Positions 23,875 through 32,874 of a stretch of 64,000 nt of DNA are shown here, piece after piece. The DNA comes from Variovorax sp. WS11 (GTDB lineage: Bacteria > Pseudomonadota > Gammaproteobacteria > Burkholderiales > Burkholderiaceae_C). The translations under genes were made by a program, and so were the position numbers. Location of the stretch: the NCBI RefSeq assembly GCF_010499245.1, contig NZ_JAAGOW010000001.1, positions 1,984,001-2,048,000 on the forward strand. Direction: 5' to 3'. The notes beneath the pieces were generated by a model. The model was not told the origin of the DNA, searched no databases, and saw only the letters and a program-made list of their open reading frames with translations. The first letter of the stretch is position 1; each line of letters begins with the position of its first letter.

Positions 23875-25415
23875 GCCTTGGTCCTCGCCGTCGTCCTGGT
23901 CCGGGCTGCCATCCCGGCCCGTGCGTCCGCAATCACCGAAACCGAAGCGGTGAAGAATTCGTCGAGCAGCAGCGTGGCGCGGCTCTGCGTGGCCTGTTGC
24001 GCGTGGCGCGAGAACGCCTCCCAGGCCGGTGCGCTGCGTTCGATGCCGGCCGCCAGCGCCGCCAGCATCGGGTTGTCGCGGTCGCGGAAGCCGCCGATGC
24101 CGCAGGCATGCACAGGGGGCACGCGCCCATTCACCGGATCGTTGAACAGGCGCAGCGATGCGATGTTCAGCGCATCGTCGATGAACATCGCCGAAGCGCC
24201 CTGCGTGCTGGTCATGGTGGGCTGGTCCATCACCCAGCCGCCGGTGTTGAAGATGCCGACCGGCCGGTCGTAGCCCGGCACCGGCAGCTCGTCCTCGAAA
24301 GGCTTGTGGCTGTGGCCGAAGACGAAGCTGAAATCCAGCTCCGAGGGCTGGAGCCCGGCCTGCTCGAGCTGCAGCTTCACCGGCCCCGAGAGGTACCAGC
24401 GCAGGTCCGCCACGTCGTCGGTGCTCATCACCTCGGCATAGCCGTCGCGCTGCGACTCGGCACCCCGGCCCAGCGTGGCGTCGAGCGCGCCAAGCACGAG
24501 CTGACTGACCGTGACGCCCTGGAACACGTCCGTGCTCCCGCTCATGCCGAAGTTCTGGTCGAGCTTGGCCACCAGCAAGGCGGCCAGCCGTTGCGAGAAG
24601 TCGTGCGATGCGGCGGCATCGCGCATCACCTCGTAGAGCTTGCCGGCGCCGGCCCCGGTGAGGCCGGAGCTGCCGAGATCGGACCACATGAAGTCGACCC
24701 AGGCGCCGTTCTGGCCCTCCAGGTCGGAGACGGTCACGGCGGCGGGGTTGCGTCCGGCGCTGCGGCCCGGGGCCTGCGCATTCAGCATCGTCATCACCCG
24801 GTACATCGGGTCGATGTAGTGCCCGTGGTGCAGCACCACGCAGCGCTTGCGCGACGCATCCAGCAGGCCGAGGTTGGGGTAGGCGATGTCCACCCGCGCG
24901 TCGGCCAGGCCCGGGCAGCCGGCGGCGAGCCGCGTCAGCATCGCCGAGCCGATCCGGGAGGCCTCGGCCTCTTCGCCCGCAGGGTCGAACAGCGCGGTGT
25001 GCTTGATCAGGTCGTCCTCGACGCGGCCCTGCTGCAGCGCGTCCTGGAACTGCTGGTCCTGCGCGATGCGCCAGAGGTGGTGGTCGTGGTTGCCGGGCAC
25101 GTACAGCACGCGCGGGGCGAACACCGGACGGCCGCCGTCCTGCATCACCGTCTCCACGAAGCAGCGGAAGGCCGCCGCCACGTCGCCCATCGGCGACAGG
25201 CCCATGTCGAGCACGTCGCCCAGCAGGATCAGGGTCGGGGGCGGGCCGTCCATGGTGGACAGCAGCTCGCGCAAGGCGCTGCCGAAGGCGACCTGGGTGT
25301 CGCTGGGGCGGCCTGGGTCGGGCCGTCCCTGCGCGTCGGCGTAGGTCAGGATGCTGTAGGCCGCGCCGAGGTGGAGGTCGGACAGGCAGACATAACGCGG
25401 TGCTTTGAGGGCCAT
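23871..25415 (-). CDS. Metallophosphoesterase
   Basis: A 514-residue calcineurin-like phosphoesterase. Metal motifs appear in order: YVCLSDLHLG (D-x-H), ILLGDVLDMG (GD), VPGNHDHH (GNHD), VVLHHGHYID and FVFGHSHKP (GHxH). It is long for the family, with an insertion between 165 and 350, so the substrate cannot be inferred. The open frame extends to 25484, but ATG 25415 starts right at the fold. Its stop overlaps the GMC fusion start by ATGA, so the two are translated together; a shared substrate is likely but unproven. Confidence 0.9.
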   Translation of the reverse strand: MALKAPRYVCLSDLHLGAAYSILTYADAQGRPDPGRPSDTQVAFGSALRELLSTMDGPPPTLILLGDVLDMGLSPMGDVAAAFRCFVETVMQDGGRPVFAPRVLYVPGNHDHHLWRIAQDQQFQDALQQGRVEDDLIKHTALFDPAGEEAEASRIGSAMLTRLAAGCPGLADARVDIAYPNLGLLDASRKRCVVLHHGHYIDPMYRVMTMLNAQAPGRSAGRNPAAVTVSDLEGQNGAWVDFMWSDLGSSGLTGAGAGKLYEVMRDAAASHDFSQRLAALLVAKLDQNFGMSGSTDVFQGVTVSQLVLGALDATLGRGAESQRDGYAEVMSTDDVADLRWYLSGPVKLQLEQAGLQPSELDFSFVFGHSHKPFEDELPVPGYDRPVGIFNTGGWVMDQPTMTSTQGASAMFIDDALNIASLRLFNDPVNGRVPPVHACGIGGFRDRDNPMLAALAAGIERSAPAWEAFSRHAQQATQSRATLLLDEFFTASVSVIADARAGMAARTRTTARTKA

Positions 25416-25500
25416 GGCTCTTAGGGTCGGTCGGACCCGGCGGGGCCCGTGCCGAACTGTCGCCGAAGGCAGCCGCGGAATCATGAATGCGGCCCTTAAA

Positions 25501-25548
25501 CGTTCTGAATTCGTGCGTCGGCGGCAGCCTGAAGCGGACTTCAGAACG
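25501..25548. promoter_or_regulatory. Inverted repeats in the divergent promoter region
   Basis: CGTTCTGAA (25501-25509) and TTCAGAACG (25540-25548) are perfect inverted arms. Nested inside is CTGAAGCGGACTTCAG (25529-25544), 6-bp arms around CGGA. They lie between the divergent phosphoesterase and acetyltransferase genes and could be a regulator site or a hairpin in the transcript. Confidence 0.45.
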
Positions 25549-25628
25549 CTTCAGTAGTACTTAAGGACCGGACGGGGCCCGGCGCGAGATGCTTGCGTTC
25601 CTTTTTCACCAAGCCAACGGAAGAGCCC

Positions 25629-26282
25629 ATGCCCAACGTGAACACCAGCCCGGCTGCAGCCATCGCCGCGACGCGTCGTGCCGTGGGAGTGCCCCGGCAC
25701 GTGCGGCTGCGCAACGGCGCGCCCGCCCAGATCCGCGCCGTGCGCTCCGACGACGCGAGACGCTTCGGCGCCTTCGTCGCCAGGCTGCCGGCCGCCTCGC
25801 GCGGCGAGCGCTTCGGACGCGGCCTGGGGATCTGCTCGCCGGCCATGCTGGTGGACCTGGTCAACGTGGATGGCGTGCGCCATGTCGCTTTCGTCGCGAC
25901 GCTCCGGCTGGATCACGACGAGGAGGTGATCGGCGAGGCGCGCTACGAGGTCAGCGCTCAGGGCGACTGCGCGGACCTGACGCTCATCGTGGGCGACACC
26001 TGGCAGGGCCAGGGGCTGGCCGACCACTTGCTCGATCTGCTGCTCGACTCGGCGCGCCATGCCGGCCTGCGCCGGCTTGTCTGCGAGGTGCCTTCCTCCA
26101 ACCGCCGGGCGATCCGCTTCATGCAGCGCATGGGCTTCGTCGCAGGCCCGCAAGGGGCCGATCGGCCGGTGCTGCACATGGAGCGCAGCGTGGTCGCGCG
26201 GATGCCGGAGGCGCCCGCGCCGCGGCCCGTGGACGTGCTGCGGCGCTGGCTGAGCAACCAGTTCTTCCAGTTCGGCTTCTGA
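25629..26282 (+). CDS. GNAT-family N-acetyltransferase
   Basis: A 217-residue protein with the GNAT core at about 50-185. The acetyl-CoA pyrophosphate loop is in VGDTWQGQGLADHLLDLLL (Q/R-x-x-G-x-G/A form), followed by LVCEVPSSNRRAIRFMQRMGF. The ATG at 25629 has GGAAGAG upstream; an in-frame TTG at 25593 would extend it without support. The substrate cannot be told from sequence. It may share a transcript with the P450 gene 63 bases downstream. Confidence 0.85.
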   Translation: MPNVNTSPAAAIAATRRAVGVPRHVRLRNGAPAQIRAVRSDDARRFGAFVARLPAASRGERFGRGLGICSPAMLVDLVNVDGVRHVAFVATLRLDHDEEVIGEARYEVSAQGDCADLTLIVGDTWQGQGLADHLLDLLLDSARHAGLRRLVCEVPSSNRRAIRFMQRMGFVAGPQGADRPVLHMERSVVARMPEAPAPRPVDVLRRWLSNQFFQFGF

Positions 26283-26345
26283 ACGGCCTTGCGGGCCGAG
26301 ATAAGATGCCGCGCTTTTGGCGCGCCGGCGCACGAAGGGACCGAC

Positions 26346-27782
26346 ATGGCGATCACCACCGATGGACCGCGTGCGGGCGCACCCGTGCGGCGCATTCGCG
26401 AGCTGCCGGGGCCGCGCGGGCTGCCCGTGCTGGGCAACGCCCTCCAGATCGAGCGCGAGCGCCTGCACCAGAAGGTCGAGCAATGGGCGCGCGAGCACGG
26501 CGAGATCTACCGCTTCCGCATCGCCTCCCGCGAGTTCGTCGTCATCTCCAACCCGGCGACGGTCGCCGCGGTGCTGCGCGACCGGCCCGACGGATTCCAG
26601 CGCGGCGCCAAGCTCAACGCGGCGGCCCGCTCGCTCGGCTTCAATGGCCTGTTCACCGTCAACGGCGACGAATGGAGGCGGCACCGGCCCATGGTGCTGC
26701 GCGGCCTGGACCCGACCCACATCAAGGCCTTCCATCCCACGCTGGTGAAGGTCACGCAGCGTTTCGAGGGCCGCTGGCGCCGGGCCATGGAGGCCGGACA
26801 GGCCATCGACCTGCAGGCCGACCTGATGCGCTACACCGTCGACGTGACGGCGGGCCTGGCGTTCGGCACGGACATCAACACGCTGGAGTCGGACGATGAG
26901 GTGATCCAGCAGCACCTGGACAAGCTGCTGCCCGCGCTGGCCAAGCGCGTGCTGTCGCCGCTGCCGCGCTGGCTGACGCGGCGCGACCGGGCGGTGGAAG
27001 CGGACCTGGCCGCGGTACACGGCGCCGTGAACGGCTTCATTGCCGCCGCGCGGCAGCGGCTCGCCGACGAGCCTGAACTGCGCGAGCACCCGCGCAACCT
27101 CATCGAAGCCATGGTCGCCGAACGCGACCGGCCCGGCTCCGACCTGACCGACGAAGACGTTTCCGGCAACATGCTGACCATGCTGCTGGCCGGCGAGGAC
27201 ACGACGGCCAACACGTTGGCGTGGATGATCTGGCTGCTGCATCGCCATCCCGAGGCCGCGCAACGGGCCGCCGAGGAAGTGCGCCGCGTGCTCGGCACCG
27301 AGGCCCATCCCAGCCACGAGCAGCTGGGCCAGCTCGATTTCGTGGAAGCCTGCGCACACGAGACGATGCGGCTGAAGCCGGTCGCCCCGCTCCTCATCCA
27401 GGAGGCTGTGCGCGACACGGTGGTGGGCGGCGTGGCAGTGCCCGCCGGCACGCCGGTGATGTGCCTGATGCGCCCCGGGGCCGTGAATGCCGCGCATTTC
27501 GCCGACCCTGAGGCCTTCCGGCCTGAACGCTGGCTCGCCGGGGATGGCCCGGGCCGGGCCGCGGGCTCGGCCAAGCGCGTCGCCATGCCTTTCGGCGCCG
27601 GGCCGCGCACCTGCCCCGGCCGCTACCTCGCGCTGTCGGAGATGAAGATGGTGGCCGCCATGCTGCTGCGCACATTCGACATCGCGGATGTCTCGAACGC
27701 CGACGGGACGGACGTGCAGGAGCGGCTGGCGTTCACGATGTCGCCGGTGGGACTGAGGCTGCAGCTGCGAGCGCGCAGTTAG
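26346..27782 (+). CDS. Cytochrome P450 monooxygenase
   Basis: A 478-residue soluble P450. I-helix oxygen motif LLAGEDTTANTLAW (about 283), K-helix E-x-x-R as ETMR (about 338), PERF-like FRPERWL, and heme loop FGAGPRTCPGRYLA with the Cys thiolate near 423. There is no N-terminal anchor and no fused reductase, so a separate ferredoxin system is needed. It lies between a GNAT gene and a convergent thioesterase. The sequence is of the fatty-acid or terpene hydroxylase style, but the substrate is not determined. AAGGGA precedes the ATG. Confidence 0.93.
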   Translation: MAITTDGPRAGAPVRRIRELPGPRGLPVLGNALQIERERLHQKVEQWAREHGEIYRFRIASREFVVISNPATVAAVLRDRPDGFQRGAKLNAAARSLGFNGLFTVNGDEWRRHRPMVLRGLDPTHIKAFHPTLVKVTQRFEGRWRRAMEAGQAIDLQADLMRYTVDVTAGLAFGTDINTLESDDEVIQQHLDKLLPALAKRVLSPLPRWLTRRDRAVEADLAAVHGAVNGFIAAARQRLADEPELREHPRNLIEAMVAERDRPGSDLTDEDVSGNMLTMLLAGEDTTANTLAWMIWLLHRHPEAAQRAAEEVRRVLGTEAHPSHEQLGQLDFVEACAHETMRLKPVAPLLIQEAVRDTVVGGVAVPAGTPVMCLMRPGAVNAAHFADPEAFRPERWLAGDGPGRAAGSAKRVAMPFGAGPRTCPGRYLALSEMKMVAAMLLRTFDIADVSNADGTDVQERLAFTMSPVGLRLQLRARS

Positions 27783-27800
27783 CGCACTTCGTTCACACCG

Positions 27801-28274
27801 TCACGCACCGGTTGCGTTCGACGCGGGCGCCGCGGCGGCCCGCGCCAGGAGCGTGAAGGTGCCGGTGGCCATCGCCACCAGCGTGCCATCCTCGGTGTGG
27901 ACTTCACCGCGCGCGAAACTGATGGAGCGCCCGCGCCGGTCGCAATGGGCGTTTGCGACCAAGTCGCCGCCGCCGGCCGAGACGAAGTGCAGCGTGAGGT
28001 CGATGGTGACCACGCCGAAGCCGGCGGGATCGTGCGAGCGCACGGCGGCCGCCAGGGTGCAGTCCAGCAGCGATGCGATGGCGCCGCCATGCACGTCGCC
28101 GCGGCTGTTGGTCTGTTCAGCCTGGTAGTGCATGCGGATCCGGGCCCGGTCGTGGCCGATGGCCTCGCCGCGCAGGGCCATGGCGCGCGCCATGGGCATC
28201 GCCAGGCCGAACAGCAGGCCGGGTGCTTCCCCTTCGAAGGCGTTCGCGTCGGGCTGGGCTTGGCTGCTCGTCAT
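27801..28274 (-). CDS. PaaI-family hotdog thioesterase
   Basis: A 157-residue hotdog-fold acyl-CoA thioesterase. The signature NSRGDVHGGAIASLLDC contains the HGG turn and the acidic position of PaaI-type enzymes; the beta-sheet follows (VVTIDLTLHFVSAGGGDL). It hydrolyses acyl- or aryl-CoA esters; the exact substrate is unknown. Convergent with the P450 gene, whose stop lies 18 bases away. Confidence 0.88.
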   Translation of the reverse strand: MTSSQAQPDANAFEGEAPGLLFGLAMPMARAMALRGEAIGHDRARIRMHYQAEQTNSRGDVHGGAIASLLDCTLAAAVRSHDPAGFGVVTIDLTLHFVSAGGGDLVANAHCDRRGRSISFARGEVHTEDGTLVAMATGTFTLLARAAAAPASNATGA

Positions 28275-28569
28275 GCGACCTGCCTCGCGTCCTTGCCCTT
28301 GGCTTGATCGATCAGTCGCGCAGTCATCATCCGATACCGATCCTCATGAGCTGGCCCGAATGTAAGGCGCACGCCGCGCGCCTGACAAGCACTGTCGCCG
28401 GGCGCGCCAGCCCCGTACCTGCGGGCGCAGATGGCAAGCTTGTTGCGCAATGGTGACGCATTGCACGATTGGCGCCAGGCCAATCGGCCGGTGGGCCGTT
28501 CGGCGGATAGGCAAGCGCGCACTTCGGGCCTAGCATGACATCGCATCTTCTCTCTGGGAGTTCGACGCC
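28275..28569. other. Intergenic region between thioesterase and a 41-aa ORF
   Basis: About 295 bases. No credible gene; open frames here lack start signals and composition. It should hold the promoters of the thioesterase (minus) and the small ORF (plus). Confidence 0.5.
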
Positions 28570-28695
28570 ATGGACACCAAACACGCCAGCCTTCAGCCGC
28601 AAGACCCGGTCGCCGCCAAGCTCGGGACCTACATCACCCGCGCCGGGATCGCACTGGCCGCCATCCTCTTCGCGCTGTCGTACCTGCGCGGCTGA
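28570..28695 (+). CDS. 41-residue single-pass membrane peptide
   Basis: ATG at 28570 with GGGAG about 10 bases upstream. A polar N-terminus (MDTKHASLQPQDPVAAKLG) is followed by one hydrophobic helix (AGIALAAILFALSYL) and a short basic end. Composition and the start signal support a real peptide too small for routine calling. It converges on garR, whose stop is 15 bases away. Function unknown. Confidence 0.55.
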   Translation: MDTKHASLQPQDPVAAKLGTYITRAGIALAAILFALSYLRG

Positions 28696-28710
28696 CGCGA
28701 CCCGCCGCGT

Positions 28711-29595
28711 CTACTCCCCGTCCGGCGCCACCGGGTGCGCCGCCATCTGCTCGAGCGCCTTGACCAGGGCCGAGTGATCCAGTTGGTCCCAGCCGTGCGC
28801 GGCGCAGGACTGCATCAGTTGCGCGGCCGAAGCCGTCTGCGGCAACGACACCCCCATCGAACGTGCGCCGGCCAGCGCCAGGCTCAGGTCCTTCTGGTGC
28901 AGCGCGATGCGGAAGCCCGGGTTGAAGGTGCGCTTGATCATCCGCTCCCCATGCACCTCCAGGATGCGGCTGGCCGCGAAGCCGCCCATCAGCGCCTGGC
29001 GCACCTTGGCCGGATCGGCGCCCGCCTTGCTCGCGAACACCAGCGCCTCGCCCACCGCGGCGATGTTCAGCGCCACGATGATCTGGTTCGCCACCTTGGT
29101 GGTCTGGCCGTCGCCGTTGCCGCCGACCAGGGTGATGTTCTTGCCCATCTTCTCGAACAGCGGCTTCGCGCGCTCGAAGGCGGCCTCGGGCCCGCCCACC
29201 ATGATGGTCAGGCTGGCGGCCTTGGCGCCCACCTCGCCGCCGGAGACCGGCGCGTCCAGGTAGTCGCAGCCCAGCGCGTTGATCTTCGCGGCGAAGCGCT
29301 TGGTGTCGATGGGCGAGATCGAGCTCATGTCGATCACCAGCTTGCCCTTCGACAGGCCGGCCGCCACGCCCTCCTCGCCGAGAAGCACCTGTTCGACGTC
29401 GGGCGTGTCGGGCAGCATGAGGATCACCACCTCGGCCGCGCGCGCCACGTCGGCATTGGTCTTGCACACGGTGGCGCCCTTCAGCGCATCCGGCACCTTG
29501 CTGCGGGTGCGCACGATCATCTCGTGGCCGGCCTGCATCAGGTTCTGCGCCATCGGCGCGCCCATGATGCCCAGGCCAATGAATCCGATCTTCAT
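28711..29595 (-). CDS. garR: Tartronate semialdehyde reductase
   Basis: A 294-residue beta-hydroxyacid dehydrogenase that reduces tartronate semialdehyde to D-glycerate with NAD(P)H. N-terminal Rossmann motif GFIGLGIMGAPMAQNL, substrate motif DAPVSGGEVGA (about 120), and catalytic Lys in TTKVANQ (about 170). Last gene of the Bug-gudD-garL-garR run, 12 bases after garL, and the position fits: it consumes the aldolase product. glxR is the paralogous alternative name. Confidence 0.93.
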   Translation of the reverse strand: MKIGFIGLGIMGAPMAQNLMQAGHEMIVRTRSKVPDALKGATVCKTNADVARAAEVVILMLPDTPDVEQVLLGEEGVAAGLSKGKLVIDMSSISPIDTKRFAAKINALGCDYLDAPVSGGEVGAKAASLTIMVGGPEAAFERAKPLFEKMGKNITLVGGNGDGQTTKVANQIIVALNIAAVGEALVFASKAGADPAKVRQALMGGFAASRILEVHGERMIKRTFNPGFRIALHQKDLSLALAGARSMGVSLPQTASAAQLMQSCAAHGWDQLDHSALVKALEQMAAHPVAPDGE

Positions 29596-29607
29596 GTCGA
29601 TGTCCTT

Positions 29608-30405
29608 TCAGTAGGTGGAGGAGTTGGAGGGCGTCGCGCTCGGCGGCGTGGCGCGCATCTTGGCCAATACTTGCTGGGCGCCGGCGGCGATCAGGCGCGC
29701 GTCCGAGCTCACGGTGACGAACTGGAAGCCCTTGGCGACGCGGGCCAGCGCGCCCTCGGCCGTGCCGTTGTGGATGCCGGCGACCAGCCCATGGGCCTTG
29801 GCGCGCTCGAGGATGTGGTCGATGGCCTGGGCCACGGGCGGGTCCACGTCGTCGAAGACCGGGCGGCAGCCGAGTGCCAGCGAAAGATCCGAGGGGCCGA
29901 TGTAGACCGCGTCCAGGCCCTCGACCGACAGGATGTCGTCCAGGTTGTCCAGCGCCTGCGCGGTCTCGATCATCGCGAAGGTGACGATGGTGTCGTTCGC
30001 CTGCTGCGGATAGTCGGCCCCGCCGTAGAGCAGGGCGCGCACCGGGCCGAAGCTGCGCGTGCCGCGCGGCGCGTAGTGGGTGTAGGCCACCAGGCGCTGC
30101 GCTTCCTCGCGCGTGTTGACCATCGGGCAGATCAGCCCGTAGGCGCCGGCGTCCAGCGCCTTCATCAGCGCGGCCGGATCGAGCCAGGGCACGCGCACCA
30201 CCGGCACCGTGTCGGTGGTGGAGATGGCCTGCAGCATGCCGACCATGGCCTGGTAGTCGACCACGCCGTGCTGGAGGTCGATGGTCAGCGAATCCCAGCC
30301 CTGGTGGGCCATGGTCTCGGCCGAGAAGCCGTTGGGGATGGCGAGCCAGCCGTTGACGGCGGCCCCACCGGACTTCCACAGCGTGCGCAGGCGGTTCTCT
30401 CTCAT
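29608..30405 (-). CDS. garL: 5-keto-4-deoxy-D-glucarate aldolase (HpcH/HpaI family)
   Basis: A 265-residue class II aldolase. Seen: WLAIPNGFSAETMAHQGWDS, catalytic-base region TIDLQHGVVDY, Arg in VPVVRVPW, metal ligands in ICPMVNTREEA and MIETAQALDN, and YIGPSDLSLALG. It should cleave 5-keto-4-deoxy-D-glucarate to pyruvate and tartronate semialdehyde. Its place between gudD and garR makes this assignment stronger than sequence alone, since HpcH-type aldolases are promiscuous. Confidence 0.9.
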   Translation of the reverse strand: MRENRLRTLWKSGGAAVNGWLAIPNGFSAETMAHQGWDSLTIDLQHGVVDYQAMVGMLQAISTTDTVPVVRVPWLDPAALMKALDAGAYGLICPMVNTREEAQRLVAYTHYAPRGTRSFGPVRALLYGGADYPQQANDTIVTFAMIETAQALDNLDDILSVEGLDAVYIGPSDLSLALGCRPVFDDVDPPVAQAIDHILERAKAHGLVAGIHNGTAEGALARVAKGFQFVTVSSDARLIAAGAQQVLAKMRATPPSATPSNSSTY

Positions 30406-30428
30406 GGGGCTTCCTTCAGGAGGGTGGG

Positions 30429-31763
30429 TCAGCGGACGAAGGCGGGGCGCTTCGGATCGAAGGTCCAGCCGGGGATCAGATATTGCATCGCGGCCGCGTC
30501 GTCGCGCGCGCCCAAGCCATGCTGCTTGTAGAGCTGGTGCGCTTTCTCGACCTCGGCCATGTCCAGCTCGACGCCCAGCCCGGGCTTCTTCGGCACCTGC
30601 ACCAGGCCGCCTTCGATCTTCAACGGCTCCTTGGTGAGGCGCTGGCCGTCCTGCCAGATCCAGTGCGTGTCGATGGCAGTCACGCGCCCCGGCGCCGCGG
30701 CCCCCACGTGCGTGAACATGGCGAGCGAGACGTCGAAGTGGTTGTTGGAATGCGAGCCCCAGGTCAGCCCCCAGTCGCGGCAGCTCTGGGCCACGCGCAC
30801 CGAGCCGGCCATGGTCCAGAAATGCGGGTCGGCCAGCGGGATGTCGACCGACTGCAGCGCCAGCGCATGGCTCAACTGCCGCCAGTCGGTGGCGATCATG
30901 TTGGTTGCGGTCGGCAGGCCGGTGGCGCGGCGGAACTCTGCCATCACCTCGCGGCCGGAGAAGCCCTCTTCCGCCCCGCAGGGGTCCTCGGCATAGGCGA
31001 CCACGCCGCGCATGCGCTGGCCGAGGCGGATCGCATCCTTCAGGAGCCAGCCGCCGTTCGGGTCGAGCGTCACGCGCGCCTCGGGGAAGCGCTCGTGCAG
31101 CGCGACCACGGCATCGACTTCCTCGTCCCCGCGCAGCACGCCGCCCTTGAGCTTGAAGTCGTTGAAGCCGTAGCGGGCCTTGGCCGCCTCGGCCAGGCGC
31201 ACGATGGCCTCGGGGGTCATCGCCTTCTCGTGGCGCAGGCGCGACCAGTCGTCGGCGGCATCGGCCTCGCGTGCGTACGGCAGGTCGGTCTTGTCGCGGT
31301 CGCCGACGTAGAAGAGGTAGCCAAGCATCTCCACCGCCTCGCGCTGCTGGCCCTCGCCGAGCAGCGCGGCCACCGGCACGTCCAGGTGCTGGCCCAGCAG
31401 ATCGAGCAGCGCGGCCTCGATGGCCGTCGCCGCATGGATGGTGGTGCGCAGGTCGAAGGTCTGCAGGCCGCGGCCGCCGCTGTCGCGGTCGGCGAACTTC
31501 TTCTGCACTTGCTGCAGCACCCGCTGGTGGGCGCCGATGGGCTGGCCGACGACCAGCTCGCGCGCGTCTTCCAGCGTCTGGCGGATCTTCTCGCCGCCGG
31601 GCACCTCGCCGACGCCGGTGCGGCCGGCGCTGTCGGTCAGCACCAGCAGGTTGCGGGTGAAGAAGGGGCCGTGGGCGCCGCTCAGGTTGAGCAGCATGCT
31701 GTCGCGGCCGGCGACCGGGATTGCGCGCAGTTCGGTGATGACGGGGGTGGTGTTGTTGGACAT
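30429..31763 (-). CDS. gudD: D-glucarate dehydratase
   Basis: A 444-residue enolase-superfamily enzyme that converts D-glucarate to 5-keto-4-deoxy-D-glucarate. Visible: KxK base FNDFKLKGG (about 205), metal ligands in [17 protein letters not shown] and the following Asn region ([11 protein letters not shown]), and the second base His in [10 protein letters not shown] (about 335). Length and motifs match GudD. The ATG at 31763 leaves an 11-base gap to the Bug gene; the upstream in-frame ATG at 31778 would overlap it. Confidence 0.94.
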   Translation of the reverse strand: MSNNTTPVITELRAIPVAGRDSMLLNLSGAHGPFFTRNLLVLTDSAGRTGVGEVPGGEKIRQTLEDARELVVGQPIGAHQRVLQQVQKKFADRDSGGRGLQTFDLRTTIHAATAIEAALLDLLGQHLDVPVAALLGEGQQREAVEMLGYLFYVGDRDKTDLPYAREADAADDWSRLRHEKAMTPEAIVRLAEAAKARYGFNDFKLKGGVLRGDEEVDAVVALHERFPEARVTLDPNGGWLLKDAIRLGQRMRGVVAYAEDPCGAEEGFSGREVMAEFRRATGLPTATNMIATDWRQLSHALALQSVDIPLADPHFWTMAGSVRVAQSCRDWGLTWGSHSNNHFDVSLAMFTHVGAAAPGRVTAIDTHWIWQDGQRLTKEPLKIEGGLVQVPKKPGLGVELDMAEVEKAHQLYKQHGLGARDDAAAMQYLIPGWTFDPKRPAFVR

Positions 31764-31774
31764 GGGGGCCTCAA

Positions 31775-32734
31775 TCAATCGATGGTGATCTTGCCGGTCT
31801 CGATGACTTTCTTCCAGCGATCAAACTCTTGTTTCTGAAAGCTTGCAAACTGGGCCGGCGTGTTGCCGACCACTTCGAGCCCGATGGAGTTGAACTGCTG
31901 CTTGACCGCCGGCTCGTTGAGCGCCGCCACCATCGCCTCGCTGGCCTTGGTGCGCACGGCCGGGGGCAGGCCCTTCGGCGCGACGATGGCTTGCCACGAA
32001 TACACCTCGACGTTCTTCACGCCGGCTTCGGCCATGGTGGGCACGTCGGGCAGCACCGGCGAGCGCTTCGCGCCGGTCACCGCCAGCGCCTTGAGCTTGC
32101 CGCTCTTGATGTGCTGGAACACCGCGTTGACGTTCTGGAAGGACGCCTCGACTTGGCCGCCGAGCAGGTCGGTGATGGCCGGCGCGCCGCCCTTGTAGGG
32201 CACATGCAGGCCGGTGGTGCCGGTCTCCTGCCAGAACAGCTCGGCCGTGAGGTGATCGCTGGAGCCGTTGCCGGAGGAAGCGAAGGTCGTCTTGCCGGGG
32301 TTCTTCTTCTCGTGGGCGATCACGTCGGCCACCGTCTTGTGCGGCGAGTTGGCCGGCACCACCAGCACGTTGGGCGCCTGCACCGCCACGGTGATCAGGT
32401 CGAAATCCTTCAGCGCGTCGTACTGCAGGCCCTTGATCAGGTGCGGCGCGATCACCAGCGGCCCGAGCGAGGTGACCAGGAAGCTGGAGCCGTCCGCGGC
32501 GGCGCGCTTGACCTGGGTCGCGCCGATGGTGCCGGTGGCGCCGGCCTTGTTGTCCACCAGGAAAGGCTGGCCGAGCTTCTCGGCGAGCTTGGGGGTGATG
32601 GCGCGCGCCACCATGTCGGTCGAGCCGCCGGCCGGGAAGGGGACAACCAGCGTCACTGGTTTCTGGGGCCATTCCTGGGCTTGGGCGAGGCAGGCCGTCA
32701 GGCCGATGGCTAGGGCGCCGAGCAGTTTCTTCAT
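31775..32734 (-). CDS. Bug-family (TctC-like) periplasmic binding protein
   Basis: A 319-residue tripartite-tricarboxylate receptor. Signal peptide [20 protein letters not shown], then the Bug core: [18 protein letters not shown] (ligand loop), [31 protein letters not shown], and [17 protein letters not shown]. It is the first gene of the glucarate operon, so D-glucarate or galactarate is the inferred ligand. No TctA/TctB membrane partners are nearby, as is common for Bug receptors. Confidence 0.93.
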   Translation of the reverse strand: MKKLLGALAIGLTACLAQAQEWPQKPVTLVVPFPAGGSTDMVARAITPKLAEKLGQPFLVDNKAGATGTIGATQVKRAAADGSSFLVTSLGPLVIAPHLIKGLQYDALKDFDLITVAVQAPNVLVVPANSPHKTVADVIAHEKKNPGKTTFASSGNGSSDHLTAELFWQETGTTGLHVPYKGGAPAITDLLGGQVEASFQNVNAVFQHIKSGKLKALAVTGAKRSPVLPDVPTMAEAGVKNVEVYSWQAIVAPKGLPPAVRTKASEAMVAALNEPAVKQQFNSIGLEVVGNTPAQFASFQKQEFDRWKKVIETGKITID

Positions 32735-32793
32735 TGGGCTTGTCTCCGGAAAAATATCAAAAGGGGAGGATCTCCACCTGGGCGCGGACGCGT

Positions 32794-32833
32794 GGTAGCG
32801 CTACCGTGGAATGACGTGAATGGTAGCGCTACC
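32794..32833. promoter_or_regulatory. Two LacI-type operators upstream of the glucarate operon
   Basis: GGTAGCGCTACC occurs at 32794-32805 and again at 32822-32833, each a perfect 12-bp palindrome with the central CG typical of LacI/GalR operators, 28 bases apart. They lie 60-100 bases upstream of the Bug ATG. The neighbouring LacI-family protein is the obvious binder; the spacing allows cooperative binding. Confidence 0.85.
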
Positions 32834-32874
32834 GTTTTCGACGTCAAGTGCCAATTGCTAAGGGTTTCTACGGA

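Noticed and set aside
21472..24273. A 933-codon plus-strand frame
   Set aside because: Antisense to the GMC fusion; repetitive residue usage typical of third-position GC bias.
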